Origin: Flavobacterium enshiense DK69 | GTDB lineage: Bacteria; Bacteroidota; Bacteroidia; Flavobacteriales; Flavobacteriaceae | Assembly (NCBI RefSeq): GCF_000498495.1 | Contig: NZ_AVCS01000002.1 | Coordinates: forward strand, 1-64,000 | Length of the DNA stretch: 64,000 nucleotides | Reading direction: 5' to 3' | In this document: positions 16,592 to 24,509 of the stretch, piece after piece | How the letters are laid out: each line of letters begins with the position of its first letter | Numbering within the stretch: position 1 is the stretch's first letter | Made by a program: the position numbers and the translations under genes | The notes under the pieces: generated by a model | What the model saw: only the letters and a program-made list of their open reading frames with translations | The model's database searches: none | Told to the model about the DNA's origin: nothing

Positions 16592-18136
16592 ATGAATGAT
16601 ACAGTTGAAATACGGGAGCTGAAACTGGAGGACTACAAACAACTCATTGAAACCATGGAAGCCGCCTATACAAACTGGGCAGGGGGTATGTGGACATACG
16701 CGAATATCGATACCCTTATCCAAAAATTTCCAGAAGGGCAACTGGTGGTTTGTTTCAACGATAAAATTGTAGGCTGTGCATTATCCATCATCGTGAATTA
16801 CGACGACTTTGGTGATCGTCATACCTATAAGGATATCACCGGTGATTATACCTTTTCCACACATAACAAGGAAGGGGATGTACTCTATGGTATTGAAATA
16901 TTCATTCATCCAGATTACAGGGGTAGACGATTGGGGAGAAGGCTGTATGACGTCCGTAAGGAATTGTGCGAAAAGATGAACTTAAAAGCTGTGGTTTTTG
17001 GAGGCAGAATCCCAAACTATTATAAGCATGTGACGGAAATGAAGCCCAGGGAATATATAGCTAAAGTAAAGAACAAAGAAATTTACGACCCGGTACTGAC
17101 GTTTCAGTTAAGCAATGATTTCCACGTAAAAAAAGTGCTTACCAATTATATGCCCGGAGATTCACAAAGCCGGGAATTTGCAACCCTTTTGCAATGGGAC
17201 AATGTATATTATGAAGACATAGAGGCTCTCGAATCCAAAAGAATTACCCGCAATGTGCGTTTAGGTTTGATTCAGTGGGAGATGCGATATTATACTACCT
17301 TAGAACAATTGTTCAAGCAGGCGGAATATTTTATAGACTCTGTTTCGGGATATAAAGCGGATTTTGCTATGTTTCCAGAGTTTTTTAACGCTCCAATGAT
17401 GGCTTTGCTGGACAGTAAAAACGAAGCGGATGCCATGCGTCAGCTTTCGGAATACACTGTGCAAATCAGAGATCAGTTCAGCGAATGGGCCATTAAATAT
17501 AATGTGAATATCATTACCGGAAGTATGCCTTTTGTGGAAGATGGCCGACTTCAAAATGTTGGTTTTTTATGCCATCGCAGCGGTAAAATAGATTACTACG
17601 AAAAGATTCACATCACACCCGATGAAGAAAAATACTGGGGATTGAAAGGCGGAGATATGATTCAGTCCTATGATACTGATGCCGGTAAAATAGGTATATT
17701 GATCTGCTATGATGTGGAATTCCCGGAATTGGCCCGATTGCTATCTGAAGACAGGATCCAGATTTTGTTTGTACCTTATCTGACCGATACGCACAATGCT
17801 TATATGAGAGTTCGTCATTGTGCTGCCGCGCGTGCCATAGAAAACGAGTGTTTCGTAGCAATTACGGGAAGTGTAGGGAACCTACCTCAAGTGGAAGCGA
17901 TGGACCTGCATTATTCACAAGCTGTTGTTTTTACCCCCTGTGATTTCGCATTTCCTTTTAACGGAATCAAAAGTGAGGCCACTGCCAATACTGAAATGAT
18001 ACTCATATCTGATGTCGATTTGAGTCTGCTTGAAAACCTGCACTTTCATGGCAGTGTTAAAAACCTATTGGACAAAAGAAACGATTTGTATTCCACAAAA
18101 TTCAATATGAAATCGCAAACACCCCCAAGTGAATAA
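16592..18136 (+). CDS. Fusion protein: GNAT acetyltransferase + carbon-nitrogen hydrolase (nitrilase superfamily)
   Basis: 514 aa from the ATG at 16592 (MNDTVEIRELKLEDY, the usual start of a GNAT domain); earlier in-frame ATG 16532 or TTG 16523 would add a tail without homology. Residues ~5-200 are the GNAT domain, with the acetyl-CoA loop HPDYRGRRLGRRLYD. Residues ~215-505 are a nitrilase fold with the Glu-Lys-Cys triad in FPEFFN, YYEKIHITPDEEKYW and GILICYDVEFPE. The fusion type is known in the nitrilase superfamily; its substrate is not established, though an amidase acting with an acyltransferase on a small amine or amide is plausible. Monocistronic, followed by a hairpin terminator. Confidence 0.9.
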   Translation: MNDTVEIRELKLEDYKQLIETMEAAYTNWAGGMWTYANIDTLIQKFPEGQLVVCFNDKIVGCALSIIVNYDDFGDRHTYKDITGDYTFSTHNKEGDVLYGIEIFIHPDYRGRRLGRRLYDVRKELCEKMNLKAVVFGGRIPNYYKHVTEMKPREYIAKVKNKEIYDPVLTFQLSNDFHVKKVLTNYMPGDSQSREFATLLQWDNVYYEDIEALESKRITRNVRLGLIQWEMRYYTTLEQLFKQAEYFIDSVSGYKADFAMFPEFFNAPMMALLDSKNEADAMRQLSEYTVQIRDQFSEWAIKYNVNIITGSMPFVEDGRLQNVGFLCHRSGKIDYYEKIHITPDEEKYWGLKGGDMIQSYDTDAGKIGILICYDVEFPELARLLSEDRIQILFVPYLTDTHNAYMRVRHCAAARAIENECFVAITGSVGNLPQVEAMDLHYSQAVVFTPCDFAFPFNGIKSEATANTEMILISDVDLSLLENLHFHGSVKNLLDKRNDLYSTKFNMKSQTPPSE

Positions 18137-18216
18137 TTAGTATAAAGTTGTTCTTATGGTAAAAGAAAAAATCAGTTCTGCGGAAAAGAACTGCAAAAGC
18201 GGACTTGTATAAAAGT

Positions 18217-18246
18217 AAAAAGTCGAGGTGGAGCCCCCGACTTTTT
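18217..18246 (+). terminator. Terminator after the GNAT-nitrilase gene
   Basis: Inverted repeat AAAAAGTCG (18217-18225) / CGACTTTTT (18238-18246) with a GC-rich 12-nt loop; the T-run is in the 3' arm. It lies about 80 bases past the stop codon. Confidence 0.75.
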
Positions 18247-18380
18247 GGTTGAATGTGTAACCACATTTCTGTGCATTCAGGTGCAAATATAAGTCAAACA
18301 TCTGAGATGGCAACTATTTATTTATAAATATTTTTTACTGCCTGGAAAATGCCTCATTTTGAAATTAGTAAAACTCTTTT

Positions 18381-18410
18381 GTAACCTTTTGGTAGTTCAT
18401 TCACTCTATA
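18381..18410 (+). promoter_or_regulatory. Possible ECF-sigma promoter upstream of doxX
   Basis: GTAACC (18381-18386), 17 bases, then CTCTATA (18404-18410). GTAAC-type -35 boxes are typical of ECF-dependent promoters, and an ECF gene lies just downstream. No TAnnTTTG box is present here. A comparable GTAAC-N16-CTTCATA lies before the sigma gene itself. Confidence 0.35.
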
Positions 18411-18450
18411 TTATTAGAAGCGATTAAAAATCAACTAAAAATAAAGAGTC

Positions 18451-18828
18451 ATGGAAACAAATCAAGTATTTACATCAACTGTAAATTTATTGCGCTTAAC
18501 CTATGGTCTTGTTCCAATTGTGGCAGGGTTGGATAAATTCACTAACATACTGACCAAGTGGGAAGACTATTTAGCTCCATTTATGAAAGAGATGCTTCCT
18601 TTTGAAGCGGGAACTTTCATGATGATTGTCGGTGTGATAGAAATTGTAGCGGGAATTATCGTTTTAGTCCGTCCGTCCGTTGGAGGGTATATTGTTGCCG
18701 CTTGGCTTACTTCAATAGCATTAACGTTATTGGCAAGCGGTACATTTCTCGATGTGGCCGTGCGTGATTTGGTAATGGCAATCGGTGCTTTTTCATTGGC
18801 AAGAATGGCAAAAGCAGTTCATAAATAA
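18451..18828 (+). CDS. DoxX-like small membrane protein
   Basis: 125 aa with four predicted membrane helices: about 10-30 (LLRLTYGLVPIVAGLDKF), 52-75 (AGTFMMIVGVIEIVAGIIVLV), 80-100 (GGYIVAAWLTSIALTLLASG) and 103-120. The LRLTYGLVPIVAGLDKF opening matches the DoxX family (R in helix 1 and a G-x-DK motif). DoxX relatives act in respiratory or redox-stress complexes in some bacteria, but this branch is uncharacterised. It lies 53 bases upstream of an ECF sigma gene, and a possible ECF-type promoter precedes it, so it may be a target of that sigma factor. Confidence 0.8.
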   Translation: METNQVFTSTVNLLRLTYGLVPIVAGLDKFTNILTKWEDYLAPFMKEMLPFEAGTFMMIVGVIEIVAGIIVLVRPSVGGYIVAAWLTSIALTLLASGTFLDVAVRDLVMAIGAFSLARMAKAVHK

Positions 18829-18849
18829 AACTGTTGTTATCGAAAAAAG

Positions 18850-18877
18850 GTAACTTTAAAGTGTTTTAAACTTCATA
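18850..18877 (+). promoter_or_regulatory. Possible autoregulatory ECF promoter before the sigma gene
   Basis: GTAAC (18850-18854), 16 bases, CTTCATA (18871-18877), directly before the sigma ATG at 18882. Its likeness to the doxX promoter candidate suggests one regulon, but the start codon is very close to the -10 box, so transcription might be leaderless or the site may be chance. Confidence 0.25.
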
Positions 18878-18881
18878 TTAA

Positions 18882-19547
18882 ATGAAAACAATGAAATTGT
18901 TAGAGCAATATTCCGATTTTGAAATAATCCAAAAAGTCTTGGGAGGGGAAATTGAATTGTTTGAAATCCTTATCAGAAGAAATAATCCTTATTTGTACAA
19001 AACAGGGCGGTCTTACAGTTACAATCATGAAGATACTCAGGATTTGATGCAGGAAACCTTTATTCAGGCTTATATAAATCTGTCAAAATTTGAGAACAGG
19101 GCATCGTTTAAAACGTGGATTATAAAAATCATGTTGAATAACTGTTTTCAGAAACGACAGAAAATGAGTTTTAAAAATGAATCTCCAAAGGAAATTAATG
19201 AAAAAGCACAACCTATGTTTACCAATAACAAGCAATCGGATACTCAAAAGAACATTATTAACCGGGAACTTCATTCGGTCATTGAAGATGCAATTCAGCG
19301 AGTGCCTTCAGATTACAGAATTGTATTTTCACTCAGGGAAATCAACGGTTTAAATGTTACTGAAACCGCAGAAGTACTGAATATCAGTGAAGCCAATGTA
19401 AAAGTTCGCTTAAATCGTGCCAAAGCATTGCTGAGAAAAGAAATAGAAAAAAGTTATACCCCGGACGATATTTTCGAATTTAATCTGATTTATTGTGATA
19501 CTATGGTTAGCCGGGTGATGAATCAAATCAAAAAGATGGATAAATAA
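18882..19547 (+). CDS. ECF-type RNA polymerase sigma factor
   Basis: 221 aa. Region 2: FEIIQKVLGGEIELFEILIRR, YSYNHEDTQDLMQETFIQAYINLSKFENRASFKTWI, then the IKIMLNNCFQKRQK motif. Region 4: IEDAIQRVPSDYRIVFSLREINGLNVTETAEVLNISEANVKVRLNRAKALL with its helix-turn-helix. The C-terminal ~35 residues (SYTPDDIFEFNLIYCDTMVSRVMNQI) include one Cys and extend past region 4, as in some redox- or zinc-responsive ECFs. No anti-sigma gene is adjacent; folE follows after one base. A second ATG at codon 4 is an equally possible start. Confidence 0.92.
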   Translation: MKTMKLLEQYSDFEIIQKVLGGEIELFEILIRRNNPYLYKTGRSYSYNHEDTQDLMQETFIQAYINLSKFENRASFKTWIIKIMLNNCFQKRQKMSFKNESPKEINEKAQPMFTNNKQSDTQKNIINRELHSVIEDAIQRVPSDYRIVFSLREINGLNVTETAEVLNISEANVKVRLNRAKALLRKEIEKSYTPDDIFEFNLIYCDTMVSRVMNQIKKMDK

Positions 19548-19548
19548 A

Positions 19549-20193
19549 ATGAATATAATTGATATAATCGGTGAAGAACATATTGGTACTTCATTGGAAA
19601 CGCCGCTTCGTGAAGATGCATTTGTAATGAGTGATGAAACGAAGATTGAACATATTCAACATCATTTCAAAGAGATCATGCACATTTTAGGGCTTGATTT
19701 AACGGATGACAGTTTGAGAGGGACACCGCATCGGGTAGCAAAAATGTATGTAAAAGAAGTTTTTAACGGACTTAATCCGGCCAACAAACCCGATGTGAAA
19801 CTTTTTGAAAATAAGTATCAGTATAATGAGATGCTAATTGAAAAAGATATCACATTGTATTCTTATTGTGAACATCATTTTGTGCCAATTATAGGGAAAG
19901 TGCACGTGGCTTATATTTCTAACGGGCAAGTTGTCGGGTTATCTAAAATTAACCGCCTGGTAAATTATTATGCCAAGCGACCACAAGTACAGGAAAGATT
20001 GACAAATCAAATTGCAAACGGTTTGAAAGAAGTGTTGCAGTCTGATGATGTTGCTGTAGTTATTGATGCTGTTCATCTTTGCGTTGCTTCCCGAGGAATA
20101 AAAGATACAAACAGCAGTACAATTACCGCAAGTTATTCCGGGAAATTTAAAGAGGAAAAAACCAAAATGGAATTTATAAATTTAATAAAATAA
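19549..20193 (+). CDS. folE: GTP cyclohydrolase I
   Basis: 214 aa. Converts GTP to 7,8-dihydroneopterin triphosphate, the first step of folate/pterin synthesis. Zn and substrate motifs are all present: DSLRGTPHRVAKMY, LYSYCEHHFVPIIGKVHVAY, GLSKINRLVNYYAKRPQVQERLT and LCVASRGIKDTNSSTITASYSG (Cys of the zinc site in CVASRG). The N-terminal ~45 residues are a variable extension. It begins one base after the sigma-factor stop, so the two are likely co-transcribed, which is unusual for a folate gene and suggests stress-linked pterin synthesis. Confidence 0.96.
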   Translation: MNIIDIIGEEHIGTSLETPLREDAFVMSDETKIEHIQHHFKEIMHILGLDLTDDSLRGTPHRVAKMYVKEVFNGLNPANKPDVKLFENKYQYNEMLIEKDITLYSYCEHHFVPIIGKVHVAYISNGQVVGLSKINRLVNYYAKRPQVQERLTNQIANGLKEVLQSDDVAVVIDAVHLCVASRGIKDTNSSTITASYSGKFKEEKTKMEFINLIK

Positions 20194-20364
20194 TAAGCCT
20201 TTTTTGCTCAATTTAAAATAGTAACATCCTGATTTTATTAAGAGTATTTCAATCATAATTGATTGCTTTTATTTTTGAAAATTCTGCTTTAAATTATTAT
20301 GATACCAAAACAGAAATAATTACTTTTGGTGCGATTAAAAATCAGAATTATACACTTTTGAATT

Positions 20365-21624
20365 ATGGTTAAGGATTTATTTGAAAGAATACAAAATAAT
20401 AAAGGTCCGTTAGGAAAATGGGCTTCACAGGCAGAAGGTTACTATGTGTTTCCAAAATTGGAAGGTGAATTAGGGCCAAGAATGAAATTTCACGGAAGAG
20501 AAATTTTAAACTGGTCGATTAATGATTATTTGGGATTGGCTAACCATCCTGAAGTGCGTAAAGCAGATACTGAGGCTGCAATGCAATTCGGAGCAGCTTA
20601 TCCTATGGGGGCCCGAATGATGTCCGGTCATACAAATTACCACGAGCAACTGGAAAACGAATTGGCATCTTTTGTAATGAAAGAAGCGGCTTATTTGTTG
20701 AACTTTGGTTATCAGGGGATGGTGTCTATCATCGATGCGTTGGTGTCTAAAAATGATATCATCGTTTATGATGTTGATTCACATGCGTGTATTATTGATG
20801 GTGTTCGTTTACACATGGGTAAACGTTTTACTTACAAGCACAACGATTTGGAAAGCATGGAGAAAAACCTTCAGCGTGCTACCAAAATGGCTGAAGAAAC
20901 TGGTGGTGGAATCTTATTCATCACAGAAGGTGTTTTCGGAATGCGCGGTCAACAAGGGAAACTGAAAGAAATCGTTGCCTTGAAAGAGAAATATAATTTC
21001 CGTTTGTTGGTTGACGATGCACACGGTTTTGGAACACTTGGTAAAACAGGTGCCGGAGCAGGAGAGGAGCAAGGCTGTCAGGACGGAATCGACGTTTATT
21101 TCTCGACGTTTGCAAAATCAATGGCTAACATTGGAGCTTTCGTAGCAGCAGATAAAGATGTTATCGATTATCTGAAATACAACTTACGTTCGCAAATGTT
21201 TGCTAAAGCATTGCCAATGATTCAGACAATCGGTTCGTTAAAACGTTTGGAGTTATTGCGTAATTCATCTGAGATTAAAGACAAGCTTTGGGAGAATGTA
21301 AACGCATTACAAAACGGTTTAAAAGAAAGAGGTTTCAATATCGGAGATACTAATACTTGTATCACGCCAGTGTACCTTGAGGGTTCTATTCCGGAAGCAA
21401 TGGTAATGGTAAATGACCTACGTGAAAACTACGGTATTTTCCTTTCTATTGTAGTATATCCGGTAATTCCGAAAGGTATTATTTTGTTGCGTATGATTCC
21501 AACAGCGTCTCATACTCTGCAGGATATAGAGGAAACATTATCAGCTTTCGAAGCAATCCGTGAGAAACTTGTAAACGGAACTTATAAGCAGATTGCTCAG
21601 GAAACAACGGTAGATGTATCGTAA
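20365..21624 (+). CDS. PLP-dependent alpha-oxoamine synthase (serine palmitoyltransferase / cysteate-acyltransferase / AONS type)
   Basis: 419 aa fold-type I aminotransferase-like enzyme that condenses an amino acid with an acyl thioester with loss of CO2. Motifs: WSINDYLGLANHPEV, GAAYPMGARMMSGHTNYHEQLE, VYDVDSHACIIDGVRLH (His stacked on PLP), FITEGVFGMRG, VDDAHGFGTLG (Asp/His of the PLP site), and the PLP lysine in TFAKSMANIGAF. Flavobacteria use such enzymes for sphingoid bases and for capnine (sulfonolipid); KBL and BioF are less likely because no biotin or threonine-degradation genes are near. The exact substrate is open. Monocistronic with a strong terminator. Confidence 0.85.
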   Translation: MVKDLFERIQNNKGPLGKWASQAEGYYVFPKLEGELGPRMKFHGREILNWSINDYLGLANHPEVRKADTEAAMQFGAAYPMGARMMSGHTNYHEQLENELASFVMKEAAYLLNFGYQGMVSIIDALVSKNDIIVYDVDSHACIIDGVRLHMGKRFTYKHNDLESMEKNLQRATKMAEETGGGILFITEGVFGMRGQQGKLKEIVALKEKYNFRLLVDDAHGFGTLGKTGAGAGEEQGCQDGIDVYFSTFAKSMANIGAFVAADKDVIDYLKYNLRSQMFAKALPMIQTIGSLKRLELLRNSSEIKDKLWENVNALQNGLKERGFNIGDTNTCITPVYLEGSIPEAMVMVNDLRENYGIFLSIVVYPVIPKGIILLRMIPTASHTLQDIEETLSAFEAIREKLVNGTYKQIAQETTVDVS

Positions 21625-21645
21625 TTGTTTCTTAGTTAGATAAAT

Positions 21646-21675
21646 AAAAACCCATCCGCTGCCGGATGGGTTTTT
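21646..21675 (+). terminator. Terminator after the alpha-oxoamine synthase gene
   Basis: 13-bp perfect inverted repeat AAAAACCCATCCG / CGGATGGGTTTTT with a 4-nt loop and a following T-rich run, 22 bases past the stop. Confidence 0.92.
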
Positions 21676-21798
21676 ATTTTTAAGCAAATGGATAGTTTTT
21701 TAACAATGGGTGATTTTTCTATGTTAACTGAATGTTATGTTTCGTAAACTTAAAGTTGCTGTTCAGAAGTTTGAAAAAAATAACAATATGTATTATTC

Positions 21799-21806
21799 TA
21801 CTTTTG
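21799..21806 (+). promoter_or_regulatory. -7 box before the 30-aa peptide gene
   Basis: TACTTTTG matches TAnnTTTG, 20 bases before the ATG at 21826. TTTG at 21770-21773 lies 25 bases upstream, two bases outside the usual 17-23 spacing. Confidence 0.45.
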
Positions 21807-21825
21807 TTGAACAAATCTACCTACT

Positions 21826-21918
21826 ATGAAAACCATTTTCAAAAAAGACCGTACTGAAACCATGTTACTTGTAGCCTATGTAATAGTTGTTTTTTCAGTC
21901 TTGGTTTCATTATTTTAA
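21826..21918 (+). CDS. 30-aa single-helix membrane peptide, unknown
   Basis: ATG at 21826 to TAA at 21916. The peptide has a charged start (MKTIFKKDRTET) and one hydrophobic helix (MLLVAYVIVVFSVLVSLF) that runs to the C-terminus, a typical layout of bacterial small membrane proteins with the basic part in the cytosol. It stands alone between the terminator at 21646-21675 and the end of a gene on the other strand, with its own -7 box. No homologue can be named from memory. Main doubt: a 30-codon frame in AT-rich DNA can be chance, but composition, promoter and isolation all argue for a gene. Confidence 0.55.
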   Translation: MKTIFKKDRTETMLLVAYVIVVFSVLVSLF

Positions 21919-21942
21919 CCTCTCTTTTATCATTACAAGGGA

Positions 21943-23061
21943 TCAAATATCCATTCTGTAAGTTTTTCTTCTTTTGTGAATTTTTGGATCAAAGTTTTTC
22001 CAAAGATTATGCATTGCGTTATTTTCGAGTAATTCAGGAGTTCGGATAAACTTTTTGATTTTTTTCTCTTTGAAGACTTTATAAAAATCATCAAAAATGA
22101 TAGCAGTTACTCCTTTGTTTTGATACTCTGGGTGTACCCCGATTAAATAGAAAACCACTTCTCTGGAATTCTTTTTCGCTTTTAATAAATGTAGAAAACC
22201 GAATGGAAACAATTTGCCTTTGGCTTTTTGTAAAGCCGTTTCATACGAAGGCATTACGATGGTAAAGGCAACCATCTTATTGTTGCTGTCGACAATGAAT
22301 TTTATGTATTCCGGATTAATGAAGCTTACATATTTTTTCTTGAAATATTCTTTGGTTTCATCATTTATGGCAACGAAGGATTGTAAATCGGCATAGGATT
22401 CATTGAATAAGTCGAACATCTGATCCACGTAAGGAAAGATATCTGAGTTTTTTTTGAAATGAAGCGTTTTTAACCCGTAGCGTTCCTTAATCATTTTGCT
22501 TGCTCGTTGAAAAGGTTCCGGGTTGATGGCGTCCATTGTGAACCAACTCTCGAAGAATTCTTTTTCGGTAACCATTCCGAGTTTTTCAAAATGTTCCTTG
22601 TAATAGGGCATGCTGTACCAGGAAATCATGGTTCCTAATTCATTAAAGCCTTCGGTCAGAACGCCAACCTTGTCCAGATTTGAAAATCCCATTGGGCCTT
22701 CGATGTGGTCCATATGGTGTTTTTGTCCCAGTTCACGGGCTTTTTCGAGCAAGGCTTTGGTTACTTCAATATCGTCAATAACATCAAACCAACCAAAACG
22801 TACTTTCTTTTTACCTAATTGGTTTACTTCATCCCAATTAATGATAACTGCTATTTTACCGGCAATTTTGTTGTCTTTGTACGCCAGATAAAAGTGTACA
22901 TCGGCATTTTTGAAAGCAGGGTTTTTAGTGCGGTCAAAACCTTCCAGTTCATCAGCAATTATAGGTGGAATCCAATAGGGGTTGTCTTTAAAAATTTCAA
23001 AAGAAAATAAAACAAACTCTTTTAGTTCTTTTTGGGAACTGACTTCTTTTATTGTAATCAT
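21943..23061 (-). CDS. GNAT-fold N-acetyltransferase-like protein, ~370-aa family
   Basis: 372 aa. Two GNAT-like halves: the first (1-~150) has FEIFKDNPYWIPP and HFYLAYKDNKIAGKIAVIIN, the second (~180-370) ends with the acetyl-CoA-binding pattern YLIGVHPEYQNKGVTAIIFDDFYKVF. The opening FKDNPYWIPP is the hallmark of a Bacteroidetes family often left as hypothetical or wrongly named. The acyl acceptor is unknown. The gene starts 3 bases after the stop of an outer-membrane-type protein gene, so the two form a small operon. Confidence 0.8.
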   Translation of the reverse strand: MITIKEVSSQKELKEFVLFSFEIFKDNPYWIPPIIADELEGFDRTKNPAFKNADVHFYLAYKDNKIAGKIAVIINWDEVNQLGKKKVRFGWFDVIDDIEVTKALLEKARELGQKHHMDHIEGPMGFSNLDKVGVLTEGFNELGTMISWYSMPYYKEHFEKLGMVTEKEFFESWFTMDAINPEPFQRASKMIKERYGLKTLHFKKNSDIFPYVDQMFDLFNESYADLQSFVAINDETKEYFKKKYVSFINPEYIKFIVDSNNKMVAFTIVMPSYETALQKAKGKLFPFGFLHLLKAKKNSREVVFYLIGVHPEYQNKGVTAIIFDDFYKVFKEKKIKKFIRTPELLENNAMHNLWKNFDPKIHKRRKTYRMDI

Positions 23062-23064
23062 AAA

Positions 23065-24015
23065 TTATTGTACTTCGTCGGAACGTTTCTTCTTCTCTTC
23101 TTCTACTTTTTTGCCTTTTGTATCGCCCTTTACTTCTTTACCGCCTTTGATTTCAACCGGTTTGTAGCTTTTGTCAAAACGCCATGAGAACCCTACAGCT
23201 CCGGTAAAAATGGAAGGGGTGTCTTTAATACTTGCTCCTACAGAAGCATCTACCTGCATGTTTTTCTTTATCAGGTAAGCGGCTCCTCCACGGAAAATAC
23301 AATCGGAGTACCAGTCGCTTTTATATCCTTGATTTTCAATGAACACCGACCAGTTTTGGTTGATGCCATGGCTTAATGTCAAGATGTAGCCGTAGCTTGG
23401 GTAATCGGTTGCGATTTTGTCAGCAATAAGGTTTGTGGTTAACACGGTTCGGCTACCAAAGTGGTTCTGCAGTAACAACATTACTTTCGGGCTTACCGTG
23501 GGATCAGTAGGGAATGTATAAGGATTGTCCCCAACATTGAAATTTGCACCCACGTATCCTCCAATCGCAGGCAGTAACTTTCTCCATTTGAATTTGTGGT
23601 TGGCCTTCCAACTGTATACGTTTACTTTTTCTTCATAATTTTTCCACGGATCGTAAAATAAATATTTGGCACCGACAGTCAGCTGCCTGAATCCGTTTCT
23701 GTTTTCGTCCAAAACAGGGGAAGAGTATTTATCTGTCTGGTATTGCATTTCACCTATAAACTCAAGCTGCTCCAAAAAAGCACCATAGCGCACCACCAGG
23801 TCTAATCCGAAACCTTTGGCTTCCCATTCCTGTAAATCATGTTTTTCTTTGGTGTAATAAATACCGGATTCTGCCTGAATGACCTTTTTTCCTACCGAAA
23901 AGGCGCCAAAAGATTTTCCTGGGCGATTGGAATTAATTTCGTCGGTATGTTGAGCGATTGCTATTCCTGACGTAATCAGTAATAAACCAAGAAGTTTCGT
24001 TTTTAATTGGGGCAT
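23065..24015 (-). CDS. Outer-membrane beta-barrel transporter-like protein
   Basis: 316 aa with signal peptide (MPQLKTKLLGLLLITSGIAIAQ). The mature part alternates strands with aromatic girdles (LDLVVRYGAFLEQLEFIGEMQYQ, QLTVGAKYLFYDPW, ITLSHGINQNWSVFIENQGY-like pattern, VDASVGASIKDTPSIFTGAVGFSWRFD), and the phrase INSNRPGKSFGAFSVGKKVIQAESG near the N-terminus is typical of the Phenol_MetA_deg/transporter family. The C-terminal ~35 residues are very charged (KGGKEVKGDTKGKKVEEEKKKR) and likely disordered in the periplasm, which is unusual for a barrel end. Ligand unknown. Co-transcribed with the GNAT gene downstream. Confidence 0.75.
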   Translation of the reverse strand: MPQLKTKLLGLLLITSGIAIAQHTDEINSNRPGKSFGAFSVGKKVIQAESGIYYTKEKHDLQEWEAKGFGLDLVVRYGAFLEQLEFIGEMQYQTDKYSSPVLDENRNGFRQLTVGAKYLFYDPWKNYEEKVNVYSWKANHKFKWRKLLPAIGGYVGANFNVGDNPYTFPTDPTVSPKVMLLLQNHFGSRTVLTTNLIADKIATDYPSYGYILTLSHGINQNWSVFIENQGYKSDWYSDCIFRGGAAYLIKKNMQVDASVGASIKDTPSIFTGAVGFSWRFDKSYKPVEIKGGKEVKGDTKGKKVEEEKKKRSDEVQ

Positions 24016-24107
24016 GATTGCTTTTTTTGTTTTAATTTGAACGTATATCAGTCCTCCAAAAATAGTATTTTATTATTATTTTAAGAAACAGATCTTATTT
24101 TTAAATG

Positions 24108-24115
24108 TAGCTTTG
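24108..24115 (+). promoter_or_regulatory. -7 box for the DUF4834 gene
   Basis: TAGCTTTG matches TAnnTTTG, 27 bases before the ATG at 24143; no -33 TTTG at standard spacing. Confidence 0.5.
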
Positions 24116-24142
24116 CTTAAATTTGACAAAATTTATTTCAGG

Positions 24143-24406
24143 ATGGAAACAGCATCATTTACAGGTTTGATAAGAGCATTACTTTGGATACTTTTCATAT
24201 ACTATGCATTAAAATTCGTTATGCGATTGCTAGCTCCTTACTTTTTACAACAGGTAGTTAAAAAAGCTGAGGAGAATTTCAAACAACAACAGCAAAATTA
24301 CCAGCAGCAATATTCGCAAACGAATACGCAGTCGTCTTCTCAGGCCGAAATGCCCAAAGAGAGGAAGAAAGTGGGCGAGTATATTGATTTTGAAGAAATT
24401 GAATAG
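24143..24406 (+). CDS. DUF4834 family small membrane-anchored protein
   Basis: 87 aa from the ATG at 24143; a TTG 30 bases upstream lies inside the promoter and was rejected. One N-terminal membrane helix (LIRALLWILFIYYALKFVMRLL), then a Gln-rich, probably disordered stretch (EENFKQQQQNYQQQYSQTN) and a conserved acidic C-terminus (KVGEYIDFEEIE). The VGEYIDFEEI ending is the recognisable DUF4834 signature. Function unknown; the fold suggests a cytoplasmic tail tethered to the inner membrane. Single gene with its own terminator. Confidence 0.85.
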   Translation: METASFTGLIRALLWILFIYYALKFVMRLLAPYFLQQVVKKAEENFKQQQQNYQQQYSQTNTQSSSQAEMPKERKKVGEYIDFEEIE

Positions 24407-24416
24407 TTTAAAACAG

Positions 24417-24450
24417 AACGAATAACAACCGAGTTATTCGTTTTCTTTTT
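24417..24450 (+). terminator. Terminator after the DUF4834 gene
   Basis: Inverted repeat AACGAATAAC (24417-24426) / GTTATTCGTT (24433-24442), 6-nt loop, then TTCTTTTTTT. Confidence 0.88.
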
Positions 24451-24509
24451 TTAAAAGGGTTTTTATTGTTACTTTAGCCTGATTTTTAAGCCAATTGAAG
24501 CAAAATAAC

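Larger units (their letters stand above)
18137..18450. other. Intergenic region before doxX
   Basis: 314 bases containing a terminator (18217-18246) and a possible ECF-type promoter (18381-18410). An 18-codon ATG frame at 18156 lies before the terminator but has no support. Confidence 0.5.

Noticed and set aside
18156..18212. 18-codon frame after the GNAT-nitrilase gene
   Set aside because: Too short, no clear promoter, sits just before a terminator; nothing supports translation.
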